In this document: positions 25,089-33,285 of the stretch, piece by piece
Layout: the number at the start of each line of letters is the position of its first letter
How positions within the stretch are numbered: position 1 is the first letter of the stretch
Assembly: GCA_030263615.1 (NCBI GenBank)
Contig: SZPH01000001.1
Span: 76,629 to 140,628 of the forward strand
Origin: Villigracilis sp900696595
GTDB lineage: Bacteria; Chloroflexota; Anaerolineae; Anaerolineales; Villigracilaceae
Direction: 5' to 3'
Length of the DNA stretch: 64,000 nucleotides
The notes under the pieces: model-generated
Database searches by the model: none
What the model saw: the letters and a program-made list of their open reading frames with translations, nothing else
What the model was told of the DNA's origin: nothing
Made by a program: the position numbers and the translations under genes

Positions 25089-26546
25089 CTAAATCTTTGC
25101 GGCTTCCTCGATGGCTTTGACGATCTTGTAATATCCGGTGCATCGGCATAGATTGCCGGATATGGCTTGCCCGATTTCGTCGCGGGTTGGGTTTGGTTTC
25201 TCTTCGAGAAGTTTCGTTCCGGACATGATAAAACCAGGAGTGCAATACCCGCATTGCACGGCGTTATATTCGATGAATTTTTCCTGCACGGGATTCAACG
25301 CGTCGCCGCCCGCCAGTCCTTCGACGGTGACGATCTCAGCGCCATGCGCGCGCGGCGCGGGGACAAGGCAGGACATGACCGCCTGTCCGTCGAGAAAGAC
25401 CGTACACGCGCCGCATTCCCCTTCGGCGCAGCCCTCTTTTGCGCCGGTCAACATGCCTTCTTCGCGCAATAACCTGAGCAGTGTCTTATTGTGACCGCTC
25501 GCAAAAACGTATTTCCTCCCGTTGACGGTCGTCTCAATTCGGTTTTCTGGAAAAGCGATCAACCCTTGCGTATCTTGTATCCCGTATCTCGTATCTCGCC
25601 CCTCGTTTCTCATCCCTCGTTTCTCATCCCTCATCCCTCGCCTCGCGTTTTGCAATAACACCGGCTTCTTCGGCATCCCCGCTTCCTGCTTTCCATCGCG
25701 GATGGCGGTCAGCCCGCGCCGGGCGATGACGCGCACCATCTCGCTCCGGTAATTTGCCGAAGCGCGCACGTCGTCAATCGGTTTTGCCGATTTCACAGCC
25801 AGGTCCGCGGCGGCGGCGATGTTCTTTTCGTTTAGTTTTTTGCCCGCCAGGAATTTTTCCGCTTTTGTGGCGTGGGTGATGATGGGAGTCACCGCTCCCA
25901 GAGTGATCGAAGCGGATTTGACCGTATCCCCTTTGAGGTCCAGAATGATCGCTGCATTGACCAGCGAGATCGCCTGCGCCCGGCGAAGCGCGAGTTTAAT
26001 GAACGTCCCGCGCTGGGTGTTCGTCATCGCCGGGAAGGAAATATCCACCAACATCTCGTCGGGTTCCATCACGGTCTTGCGCACGCCGAGATAAAACTTC
26101 CTGAATGGAACTACGCGCGTTCCCCTTGCGGAAACGAGCGTGACTTTTGCGCCGAGCGCCATCAACGGCGTGATCGTATCGTTGGCGGGCGAGGCGGTGA
26201 TGATGTTCCCGGCGATTGTGGCGCGGTTGCGGATCTGCGGCGCGCCCACCTCCCAGGATGCGCGCGCCAGCGGATACGCCCGCGCGCGAATCAGTTTCGA
26301 CGCCGCGCAATCGTTGTGCGTGACCGTTGCGCCGAGGTGGATGACGCCGTCTTCGTCCATTGTGACCCGGTCGAGGTTGGGGATGCGCGATACATCAATG
26401 AGCGTATCCACTCCTTTACGGACGCCGCGCTCGAGTTCGAGGATCAAATCGGTGCCGCCAGCCGCGATCCGGGCGCGTTCGCGTTTTTCAGCGAGGATGC
26501 CGACGACTTCCTCGATGGATGTTGCATTGATGTAATGATGCCACAT
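25089..26546 (-). CDS. Xanthine dehydrogenase family FAD-binding subunit fused to [2Fe-2S] subunit
   Basis: 485 aa. ATG 26546 is chosen over a TTG four codons earlier because GGAAG is well placed before it. Residues ~1-285 form the FAD (CoxM-like) domain: AGGTDLILELERG, IGAPQIRNRATIAGN-type EVGAPQIRNRATIAGN, RTVVPF-like region. Residues ~325-485 are the ferredoxin-like small subunit: CAEGECGACTVFLDG for the first cluster, QCGYCTPGFIM and NLCRCTGYYKIV for the second. The domain order FAD then FeS is the reverse of the usual FeS-FAD fusion. The linker (~299-327, rich in R, M, E, G) is encoded by a TCTCATCCC-type low-complexity repeat like those found between genes. Confidence 0.9.
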   Translation of the reverse strand: MWHHYINATSIEEVVGILAEKRERARIAAGGTDLILELERGVRKGVDTLIDVSRIPNLDRVTMDEDGVIHLGATVTHNDCAASKLIRARAYPLARASWEVGAPQIRNRATIAGNIITASPANDTITPLMALGAKVTLVSARGTRVVPFRKFYLGVRKTVMEPDEMLVDISFPAMTNTQRGTFIKLALRRAQAISLVNAAIILDLKGDTVKSASITLGAVTPIITHATKAEKFLAGKKLNEKNIAAAADLAVKSAKPIDDVRASANYRSEMVRVIARRGLTAIRDGKQEAGMPKKPVLLQNARRGMRDEKRGMRNEGRDTRYGIQDTQGLIAFPENRIETTVNGRKYVFASGHNKTLLRLLREEGMLTGAKEGCAEGECGACTVFLDGQAVMSCLVPAPRAHGAEIVTVEGLAGGDALNPVQEKFIEYNAVQCGYCTPGFIMSGTKLLEEKPNPTRDEIGQAISGNLCRCTGYYKIVKAIEEAAKI

Positions 26547-26556
26547 AAGGACTTCC

Positions 26557-26593
26557 AAAAAACCCTAAAGGCTGAAAGACCTTTAGGGTTTTT
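26557..26593 (-). terminator. Hairpin terminator between the DUF gene and the hydroxylase operon
   Basis: Perfect 12-bp core stem AAACCCTAAAGG/CCTTTAGGGTTT with an 8-base loop; on the minus strand it is followed by TTTTTT. It ends the gene at 26601 and stands only 11 bases before the ATG of the FAD-FeS gene, so it could also act as an attenuator for the operon. Confidence 0.8.
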
Positions 26594-26600
26594 CTCCGTT

Positions 26601-27122
26601 TTACCGGCTTCCGGTCACAACTTCGGAGCGGCGCTCGAATGTCTCCACCGCAAGGCGCGCGAGGCTTGTGATGTTGCGGATGGCGGCGGGCAGGGCGGCT
26701 TCGTCGCCCAGACTCGCTTCGACATTATCCAGCGCATTCTTAATCTGATCGCCGAGGTCGAAGAAGGCGGCGTCGAATTGATAAATGGCTTCGAGTTCCT
26801 TCTCGTTGATCTTAACCGCGTCGAACAAGCCGGAGTATCCGCGCGCCGCGCCGCTGATCTTGTCAATGAATGTTCGCAGGGCAAGCGAAGCTTTTTCCAT
26901 ATCGTCCACATGCGTTAACATGCCCTTGCCGACCAGTTCCGCCTGCAAATTTGTGGCGCGACTCCATTGCTCTTCGAAGCGGCGCGCCACCGTATCGCGC
27001 AGGAGTTTGTCCGCGTCGCGGCGGTTTTGTCGTTCCACATATCCGCTAAAACCGGGGATGTACGACGCCAGTTTCTTGAACGGGTCTATCTGACTGCTGA
27101 CTTTCTCGAAAAAATCGCTCAT
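26601..27122 (-). CDS. Hypothetical helical cytoplasmic protein
   Basis: 173 aa from ATG 27122 (MSDFFEKV), preceded by AGGAGG. No signal peptide or membrane segment. The sequence is almost entirely helix-forming and rich in charged residues (YVERQNRRDADKLLRDTVARRFEEQW, DDMEKASLALRTFIDKISG), with a short YIPGFSGY motif near residue 25. I do not recognise the family. It is divergent from the aldolase gene and terminated just before the molybdenum hydroxylase operon, so it may be functionally separate from it. Confidence 0.7.
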   Translation of the reverse strand: MSDFFEKVSSQIDPFKKLASYIPGFSGYVERQNRRDADKLLRDTVARRFEEQWSRATNLQAELVGKGMLTHVDDMEKASLALRTFIDKISGAARGYSGLFDAVKINEKELEAIYQFDAAFFDLGDQIKNALDNVEASLGDEAALPAAIRNITSLARLAVETFERRSEVVTGSR

Positions 27123-27196
27123 GGGGAGCCTCCTGCCAGGATATACGTGCAAGATTTTATTCCGTTTCCGCCTCGATTATATCGTTGAATTACAGT

Positions 27197-27202
27197 TATA
27201 AT
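27197..27202 (+). promoter_or_regulatory. Candidate -10 of the aldolase gene
   Basis: TATAAT followed by a ~25-base leader containing AGGAGG (27220-27225) before the ATG at 27232. No good -35. Confidence 0.35.
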
Positions 27203-27231
27203 CAAGTTATCATCTTCGCAGGAGGAACGTC

Positions 27232-28650
27232 ATGTCCGAACAAGTTAGCCAACTTCTCGACCTGGTCGGGAACAGCATCGAGTTCGATGGAAAAAAAGTC
27301 CGTGTTTTGGATGTGGAAAAATTTCGGAGAAATGTCGGCAAACTGGCGGAACGCTCCGCCCTCGCCTCCGACTCGACTGTGGGCTGGTCCCGTTTTCTGA
27401 TTCGGGGTGCGGCGCTCGAGCTTGGGATCTACCCCGCCTCGATCCACGAGTTGTACATGGCTCGCGGACGCGGCGACGCTCCAATGACTTTTACAACGCC
27501 CGCCTTTAATCTTCGGGCATTGTCTCATCACGCTGCCCGCGCCATGTTCCGCGCGGCAAAGCGCATCAATGCCGGGGCTTTTATCTTCGAACTCGCCCGT
27601 TCCGAAATGAGCTACACCGACCAGCGTCCGTCTGAATACGCGACGAATATCTTCGCCGCCGCCATCGCCGAGGGGTTTACAGGCCCTGTCTTCTTGCAGG
27701 GAGACCATTTTCAAGTTTCCGTCAAAAAATACAGGAACGATCCCGAAGCCGAGTTGAAAGCCGTGCGCGACCTGTGTCTCGAGTCCATCGCCGCCGGGTT
27801 CTTCAACATTGACGTGGACACATCCACGCTTGTGGATATGAGCCTGCCGACCGTCGCCGAACAACAGGCGTTGAACAGCCGGCTTTCGGCGGAACTCTCC
27901 AAATTCATACGCGACCACGAACCGGCGGGCGTCACGATCTCCATCGGCGGCGAGATCGGCGAAGTGGGAACCGAAAATTCCACCGAACCCGAACTGCGCG
28001 CCTACATGGATGCGTATAACGCCGGCATGAAGAAACTCGCGCCCGACAAACCCGGCTTGAGCAAGATCAGCGTGCTGACAGGCACGTCGCACGGAGGCAC
28101 GGTTTTGCCCGATGGCTCCATCGCCGATGTGAGCATCGCCTTCGATGTCTTGCGCGATCTCAGCCGCGTCGCCCGCAGGGAGTATGGCATGGGCGGCACA
28201 GTCCAGCATGGCGCTTCCACCGTGCCGGAGGAGAACTTTAACAAATTCGTCCACAACGAAGCCATCGAAGTTCACCTTGCCACAAACTTTGCGACCATGT
28301 TCTTCGATAACGTCCCGGCGGAGTTCAAGAAGGAAATGTACGCCTGGTTGGATGTCAATTCAGCCGCAGATCGTAAACCCGGCATGACCGACGAACAGTT
28401 CTATTACAAGACGCGCAAGAATGCCATCGGCCCGTTCAAGGCGAAGTCCTACGCCCTGCCCGCCGAAACGCTGGATAAATTGTCCAATGCGTGGGAGGCG
28501 CAATTCTCGAAATTGTTCGACCTGCTTGGGATGAAAGATACCAGGACGTTGACGGATAAATTCATCAAGCCCGTCCACATCGCGCCCGTCCTCGCGGATT
28601 ACGTCAAGGATGCGGTGGCGGCAGAGGATGTCAGCGACCTTTCGGATTAG
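27232..28650 (+). CDS. Class II fructose-bisphosphate aldolase family protein
   Basis: 472 aa, longer than classic class II aldolases (~300-360) because of an N-terminal ~70-residue and a C-terminal ~70-residue extension. Zinc- and substrate-site motifs: FLQGDHFQ, GGEIGEVGTENSTEPEL, TGTSHGGTVLPDG and TVQHGASTVPEENF. It cleaves or forms ketose bisphosphates; fructose- or tagatose-bisphosphate are both possible. Perfect ribosome-binding site AGGAGG. A stand-alone gene followed 33 bases later by a Nudix hydrolase. The open frame on the opposite strand is a shadow. Confidence 0.87.
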   Translation: MSEQVSQLLDLVGNSIEFDGKKVRVLDVEKFRRNVGKLAERSALASDSTVGWSRFLIRGAALELGIYPASIHELYMARGRGDAPMTFTTPAFNLRALSHHAARAMFRAAKRINAGAFIFELARSEMSYTDQRPSEYATNIFAAAIAEGFTGPVFLQGDHFQVSVKKYRNDPEAELKAVRDLCLESIAAGFFNIDVDTSTLVDMSLPTVAEQQALNSRLSAELSKFIRDHEPAGVTISIGGEIGEVGTENSTEPELRAYMDAYNAGMKKLAPDKPGLSKISVLTGTSHGGTVLPDGSIADVSIAFDVLRDLSRVARREYGMGGTVQHGASTVPEENFNKFVHNEAIEVHLATNFATMFFDNVPAEFKKEMYAWLDVNSAADRKPGMTDEQFYYKTRKNAIGPFKAKSYALPAETLDKLSNAWEAQFSKLFDLLGMKDTRTLTDKFIKPVHIAPVLADYVKDAVAAEDVSDLSD

Positions 28651-28683
28651 TCGCAGTCAGAAAATCCAAAATCGTAATTCGTA

Positions 28684-29178
28684 ATGCCTGTATCCGATCA
28701 AGGCGCGACCAAAGACAGGTACACCCTCATCCCCCGCACGGCGATCTTCGTCCGGCGCGGGGATGAATATTTATTGCTGAAAGGCGCGGAAGATAAACGC
28801 CTGTGGGCGGGGAAATACAACGGGCTGGGCGGTCACGTTGAGCGCGGCGAAGATGTCGTCTCTGCGGCGCGGCGCGAATTGCTGGAAGAAGCGGGTATTA
28901 CGGCGGATTTGTGGCTGTGCGGCACGGTGATCGTGGACGCCGGGGAAATTGGCATCTGCCTGTTTGTCGTCGTGGGGGAGAACGCCCAAGGCGAAGTCCG
29001 CGGCTCGAAGGAGGGCGTACCGGAATGGGTCCGGTTGGAGGCGTTGGGGCGTCTTCCCGTCGTCGAAGACCTGCCAATCCTGCTTGAAAGAATCCATCAA
29101 GTGAAGCGCGGCGATCCGCCGTTTTCGGCGAGGTCGTTTTATAAAGAGGATCGGTTGATAGTGATCATTGCGGAGTGA
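28684..29178 (+). CDS. Nudix hydrolase
   Basis: 164 aa with a complete Nudix box GHVERGEDVVSAARRELLEEAGI (G-x5-E-x7-R-E-L-x-E-E-x-G-I). It begins LIPRTAIFVRRGDEYLLLKG, as in 8-oxo-dGTP/ADP-ribose type MutT proteins, and WAGKYNGLGGHVE is typical of the MutT/8-oxo-dGTP group. It hydrolyses nucleoside diphosphates linked to another moiety; the precise substrate is uncertain. The first codon ATG 28684 lies in an AT-rich leader without an obvious ribosome-binding site. Confidence 0.88.
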   Translation: MPVSDQGATKDRYTLIPRTAIFVRRGDEYLLLKGAEDKRLWAGKYNGLGGHVERGEDVVSAARRELLEEAGITADLWLCGTVIVDAGEIGICLFVVVGENAQGEVRGSKEGVPEWVRLEALGRLPVVEDLPILLERIHQVKRGDPPFSARSFYKEDRLIVIIAE

Positions 29179-29239
29179 GTAAATCTGCGTGGCTGGCGTT
29201 TTCTTGCGCCGACGGCCCGCGAAGAGCATGCGCAGTACT

Positions 29240-29284
29240 GCAAACTTCAGTATGTTCCCGCGTAAAGCGAAAACTGAAGTTTGC
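29240..29284. repeat. Inverted repeat after the Nudix gene
   Basis: Perfect 11-bp arms GCAAACTTCAG (29240-29250) and CTGAAGTTTGC (29274-29284) around a 23-base loop, between two convergent genes. No T-run, so a dispersed palindromic repeat is more likely than a terminator. Confidence 0.6.
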
Positions 29285-29296
29285 GGCACAGTCACG

Positions 29297-30097
29297 CTAT
29301 GGGATGCTGTAGGATTGCAATTCGGTGGTGGAAGTGTAGGGCGCGCCGCCGAAATCGCTGTTCTCGATGGATTTGATATAGCCTACGCCCGGCGCGTACC
29401 AAACGATGCTCGTGCCGTTCATTGTGACGGGGACTTGCAAGCCCTGAAAGTTGGCTGTGATTTGCATGAGCGATGTCGCTTGAAATTTGACGGCTTCGAA
29501 CGCTCCTGCGGGGACGGAGACGGTTTCTTTTCCCATTTCCTGCATCGTAAAACTGAACGTGCCTGTGGATTGGGCGTTTTGGTCGCCGGGCATGGCGGTG
29601 ACGCCCTGCATGGCGAGGCTGTATTGCCATTGCATTCCGGGGGTGATTTCCTTCGGAAGGCTGATGCCTGTTATGCCGGTTGTGGTGAACTCGGCATTTG
29701 TGCCTTGTGTGGAAATGCTTGCCGCCGCGCCGGCGCCGCCCATCTCGAGCGCTTTCAATCCGCCGGCTTCGCACTGCCATTCCTGTGCGCGGATGAGATC
29801 GGCGAACTGACTTGTCAGCGTGAATCCGTCCGCGCGGACTTCGGTAATCGTATCCGTATAGGAAAAATCTCCGCTGGGACTGCCGGTGTTGAAGTAAGTC
29901 CAGGTCGCGCCTTGTTTTACAGGGAATAACGCGTTGTCGCACAACCCGCCAGTAGTGGAATCGCCTGCGGAAGGCGGCGGTGGGTTTGAAGCCTGCCCTG
30001 GTTCGTGGGTTGGTTCTGCCGCGCCGATGTTGCAGGCAAGCGAGAGGACGAGGATTGCGGCGATGACGGGGGCGGGTTGGATTTTTTTCGCGCGCAT
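29297..30097 (-). CDS. Lipoprotein of unknown function
   Basis: 266 aa. Signal peptide with lipobox LAC (C22) and a good GGAG before ATG 30097. After a Pro-rich linker (PPPPSAGDS) the mature part is beta-rich: LFPVKQGATWTYFNTG, then ITEVRADGFTLTSQF, PGMQWQYSLAMQG, ETVSVPAGAFEAVKFQATS and WYAPGVGYIKSIE. This recurring pattern (W-x-Y at the start, V-P-A-G-x-F in the middle, W-Y-A-x-G-V-G-x-V/I near the end) is common in secreted beta-proteins of the DUF3108-like kind. Function unknown. Confidence 0.72.
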   Translation of the reverse strand: MRAKKIQPAPVIAAILVLSLACNIGAAEPTHEPGQASNPPPPSAGDSTTGGLCDNALFPVKQGATWTYFNTGSPSGDFSYTDTITEVRADGFTLTSQFADLIRAQEWQCEAGGLKALEMGGAGAAASISTQGTNAEFTTTGITGISLPKEITPGMQWQYSLAMQGVTAMPGDQNAQSTGTFSFTMQEMGKETVSVPAGAFEAVKFQATSLMQITANFQGLQVPVTMNGTSIVWYAPGVGYIKSIENSDFGGAPYTSTTELQSYSIP

Positions 30098-30166
30098 GAT
30101 GTCTCCGTATAAAAAAATGGGCGTGAGGCGCGCCCATGATACCGAAATTGCCCGGTTAAAAATATT

Positions 30167-31333
30167 TCAATTCCACTTCAAAAGGGAGATGGTGAAGGCG
30201 CTGCCTTTTCCCGGCGCGCTGTCCACGTCCAGCAGGCCGCGGTGTTGTTGAATCACCTGCCGGGTGATCGAAAGCCCGATTCCGATTCCGTCGTAGATTT
30301 CTTCGCCGCTCTTTTCGAGGTGGAAGAAGCGGTCGAAGATGCGCGGGCGGAGTTGGGGATCTATGCCGATGCCATAGTCCACCACGCTGACGGTGACGTG
30401 ACTTCCTATATCAGCGAAGCGGATGTCAACTGTCCCGTTGGGGTGGCTGAACTTGATGGCGTTATCCACCAGCCCTGTAATGGCGCGTTCGAGGGAAGGC
30501 TCGTCGCCCTGCACATCGGGCAATTTGCTGCTTCCGCGAATCTTGACGCTGACCCGGCGCTTTTGAGCCTTCTCGTTTAACTTTTCCACCACTTTTTCAA
30601 CCAGCAAGAAAAGGTTGACGGGTTGAAAGTCGCGCAGGACGAGTTCCTGCTCTTGAAGGAATAACAGGTCGTTGGTCAGGTTGACGATCTGGTCCACGTT
30701 GCGGCTGACGATTTCGATGGTGGATTGGAGTTGCTCGCCGGATAGGACGCCTTTTTTCAGGGTGTGCAAATAACCGCTGGCTACCATGAGGGGCGTTCGT
30801 AGTTCGTGGGCGATGCTGGTCAGAAATTCATTTCGCGCCATATCCTGCTCGGCGAGTTTTTGGTAGGCGTCGGCGATCTCCCGCGCGCGCAGGCGCAGGT
30901 CTTCGATGGCTAGTTCGTCGTTTTGCCTCAATCGGTTGCTGATCTCTGAGATCATGGCGGTCGCCACGCTTGGGCTGTGCTTCAGGACGCGGTCGAAACC
31001 CTCCTTGTCCAACTCCAGCACGACGGCATGGCTCAATGCTTTGACGGTGGCGGCGCGGGGCGCATTGTGGATGAGCGCCATCTCGCCGAAGAAATCGCCC
31101 GCGCCCAATGTCTTGAGCAGGCGCGTTTCAGTATTGTTGATGATCTTGGTGACTTCGAAGTCCCCTTCGAGGATCATGTAAAAGGTGTATTCGACGGCGT
31201 CTTCGCGGCAAAGGACGCTTCCAGCCGGATGCGATTTGATCCGGCTGTTCATGATGATTTCCTGCACCTCGTCCGGTTTGATGCCGGGGAAGGCGCGCGG
31301 GATGATTCTTGCGGGTGTGCGGAGGGTGGTCAT
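30167..31333 (-). CDS. Histidine kinase with N-terminal cyclic nucleotide-binding domain
   Basis: 388 aa, no membrane segment. Residues ~15-130 are a CRP-like cNMP-binding domain (AGSVLCREDAVEYTFYMILEGDFEV, LGAGDFFGEMALIHNAPRAATVKAL with the phosphate-binding cassette). A helical linker leads to a HisKA dimerisation helix with H176 in SIAHELRTPL, and an HATPase domain (N box DNAIKFSHPNG, VVDYGIGIDP, GIGIGLSITRQVIQQHRG). It is a soluble kinase that could respond to cAMP/cGMP or use the domain only for dimerisation. No response regulator is adjacent. Confidence 0.9.
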   Translation of the reverse strand: MTTLRTPARIIPRAFPGIKPDEVQEIIMNSRIKSHPAGSVLCREDAVEYTFYMILEGDFEVTKIINNTETRLLKTLGAGDFFGEMALIHNAPRAATVKALSHAVVLELDKEGFDRVLKHSPSVATAMISEISNRLRQNDELAIEDLRLRAREIADAYQKLAEQDMARNEFLTSIAHELRTPLMVASGYLHTLKKGVLSGEQLQSTIEIVSRNVDQIVNLTNDLLFLQEQELVLRDFQPVNLFLLVEKVVEKLNEKAQKRRVSVKIRGSSKLPDVQGDEPSLERAITGLVDNAIKFSHPNGTVDIRFADIGSHVTVSVVDYGIGIDPQLRPRIFDRFFHLEKSGEEIYDGIGIGLSITRQVIQQHRGLLDVDSAPGKGSAFTISLLKWN

Positions 31334-31389
31334 GGGTTAGCCCGCCGAATTTTAGCACGAGACGCCGCAGGGTCTTTCACCCATTTGGG

Positions 31390-31620
31390 CTATTGTTTTC
31401 CGCGCCTCCTGGTCTTGACGTTGAGGCTGGCGGGCTCGATCCCCAGTTCTTCCCTTCGCTCGCGGATTTCTACGAGGGCGGCGTCGAACCAGTCTGTGAC
31501 CTGGGATTTTTTGAAGGGCTTTTCTCCCTTGAGATAACGAATGAATCCGATTACGTCTATCAGGCGCATATCATCAAGGGCGCTTATCTCCTCCATGATG
31601 ATCTTTTCAAGGCTGTTCAT
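31390..31620 (-). CDS. Small hypothetical protein (possible antitoxin-like)
   Basis: 76 aa: MNSLEKIIMEEISALDDMRL, then VIGFIRYLKGEKPFKKSQV and a basic C terminus VKTRRRGKQ. It resembles short DUF2281-type or similar antitoxin-like proteins (helical N terminus followed by W/charged tail), but the match is weak. Between it and the next gene (31621-31750) there is only a 21-codon open frame (31665-31730, MVDANFINPC...) that could be a decayed PIN-type toxin start; not convincing. Confidence 0.45.
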   Translation of the reverse strand: MNSLEKIIMEEISALDDMRLIDVIGFIRYLKGEKPFKKSQVTDWFDAALVEIRERREELGIEPASLNVKTRRRGKQ

Positions 31621-31750
31621 ATTGCGCTCCTTCCGCGCGCTTCGACGTTAGAATCGCTACAGGCTCAGTTTTCGAGAATCTTCTTCGGGCGTTCCGCGTA
31701 ACATGGGTTGATAAAATTGGCGTCCACCATGAAGCGTCTTCGACGATTGG

Positions 31751-32248
31751 CTACGGAGGAGGCATGGTTGGAAGGATGGAGGGATCGAATGTGGGGTCGA
31801 AGGTCAGGTATTTTGTTTCCACCCAGCACATCGAGCCATAGTAGGGGTTTTCGATCACGTACCAGCCCGGCACAGAGCCGATGCCTATTACGATAACTTC
31901 TTCCGTGTCTTGCAGGTTGCTGACAAGGGCGTACTGACTTCCAGGACCTTCATAACAGGCGGCGTTGCCGGAAATCTTCGGGATGCTTGTTACGGCAGGC
32001 GTTGGCGAGTACGCCGGGGTATCAGTGAAAGAGGGAGGCGGCGTATTGGTCGGCGGGGGCGGGGTGGGCGTGGGCGCCCCGGCGGTTTGAGTCAATATAA
32101 CGGACGCCAGTTGCGCGGCGGTCGTTCCAATTACATCTACGGTCGGTTCGACGTTTGCCCGCCTGGGCAGGCAGGATGCGCTCCACAAGGCGGCGAGCAG
32201 GATGATGAGCGCGGATTTTATTCTCCGGATTCGCATGATTGTTTCCAT
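31751..32248 (-). CDS. Lipoprotein with SH3-like domain, small
   Basis: 165 aa from ATG 32248, which overlaps the upstream stop (TAATG); an in-frame ATG at 32236 is the alternative. Lipobox SASC. Thr/Pro-rich linker (PTPTPPPPTNTPPP) and a C-terminal ~65-residue SH3-like segment, ACYEGPGSQYALVSNL, GWYVIENPYYGSMCW, similar to the lipoprotein at 11110-11922 with the same two conserved cysteines. Cotranscribed with the half-length substrate-binding protein. Confidence 0.72.
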   Translation of the reverse strand: METIMRIRRIKSALIILLAALWSASCLPRRANVEPTVDVIGTTAAQLASVILTQTAGAPTPTPPPPTNTPPPSFTDTPAYSPTPAVTSIPKISGNAACYEGPGSQYALVSNLQDTEEVIVIGIGSVPGWYVIENPYYGSMCWVETKYLTFDPTFDPSILPTMPPP

Positions 32249-33045
32249 TATCTCCAGATGAAGTTCAAATCCCCGTCTCCGGCGGATCCCCAGTAAAGCG
32301 GGTTGGGGCTGAGCGTCATGCCTTCATCCGTCCAGGAAGTGACAACGTATTGCCCGCTCGAAACAATGGCGCTCTGGCGCGCGCCATAATCGGGGTTGTC
32401 CGCCAACGCGGCGGGGCTGAGAATCGCGAATGACGGTTCGGCAAGGTAATTCAATAATTGCGCTTCGGGGCGGTTGAGGTGAACGATGAATGTATTGACG
32501 TCCACCTTCTGCACCCCGTCAATTTGAGACACGGCGCGGTTGTTGGCATCCCGCTCTCCGTTGAAACCGAGAAAATATTTTTTCCACGCCGGGAAGTTCC
32601 CATCCTCATGAAGCGGATGCTTCGGCTCGAACCAGCGGTTAAAGTTTTCCGCGATCGCATCCACGGTAATGGGCGAGCCGTCGCTGAATCGGGCGTCCTG
32701 ACGGATCTCGAAAATGTAATCCAACTCATCGTCCGAAACGATCCACGCGAACGCAATGCCCGGTTGAATGTCGCCGTTATCGTCTGTGTTGACCAGTCCT
32801 TCGTATAAATACCCGCCGACCAACAGTGAGTCGGCGTCTTCGGTTCGGGCGGGATCGAGAAGCAGGTCTCGGTTTACAACAGTTGCGCTTGTTGTTTGGA
32901 CGGTGGCTTCCGCCGTCGCGACCGGCGCGGCAGACTCGGTTGAATCCGCGCCGCCGGGTTCAACCTTTGGGGCGCAACCCGCCGGCAGGAGGAAGGCGGC
33001 GATAATATAGCACAATATTCTATGGGTGATGGCATTTTTTTTCAT
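32248..33045 (-). CDS. Extracellular solute-binding protein family 5, N-terminal half only
   Basis: 265 aa from ATG 33045 (MKKNAITHR), lipobox AGC. After a short linker it matches the N-terminal lobe of SBP_bac_5 (peptide/nickel-type) proteins: LLLDPARTEDADSLLVGGYLYEGLVNTDDNGDIQPGIA, YIFEIRQDARFSDGSPITVDAIAENF, FIVHLNRPEAQLLNYLAEPSFAILSP and GQYVVTSWTDEGMTLSPNPLYWG. Family members are usually 500-600 aa; this one stops after the first lobe, directly where the second would start. It may be a truncated pseudogene or a working one-lobe sensor. -10-like TATAAA at 33095-33100 on the minus strand. Confidence 0.7.
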   Translation of the reverse strand: MKKNAITHRILCYIIAAFLLPAGCAPKVEPGGADSTESAAPVATAEATVQTTSATVVNRDLLLDPARTEDADSLLVGGYLYEGLVNTDDNGDIQPGIAFAWIVSDDELDYIFEIRQDARFSDGSPITVDAIAENFNRWFEPKHPLHEDGNFPAWKKYFLGFNGERDANNRAVSQIDGVQKVDVNTFIVHLNRPEAQLLNYLAEPSFAILSPAALADNPDYGARQSAIVSSGQYVVTSWTDEGMTLSPNPLYWGSAGDGDLNFIWR

Positions 33046-33285
33046 TGGCGCTCTCATTTCTATGCGGGGAAACGCAAGTGGAATTTGATGCAATTTTATA
33101 CCATTTCAGCCCGATATTTCCGCCTGGGTATATAATCTTCGACAGATTCACGCCGAATATCTCGGCAAAAAGAACCCTTTTGGCGCGGTTAAGACGACTT
33201 ATTCTATGACTTAATGGTACGAGTTCAAGACCACGACCCCGCATCGGCGTAAGAAGATGGGCGTGGAGAAAAGGAAGAGACGCAA

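Noticed and set aside
27202..28275. 357-codon minus-strand frame opposite the aldolase
   Set aside because: Shadow of the aldolase reading frame; composition (His, Arg and Gly rich) is typical of antisense frames.
31665..31730. 21-codon frame MVDANF... upstream of the small antitoxin-like gene
   Set aside because: Resembles a PIN-domain start but is too short and has no further homology in other frames.
32263..32280. tRNA T-loop-like GTTCAAATCCCCGTCTCC
   Set aside because: It lies within the end of the substrate-binding protein gene and no matching acceptor or anticodon stems were found.
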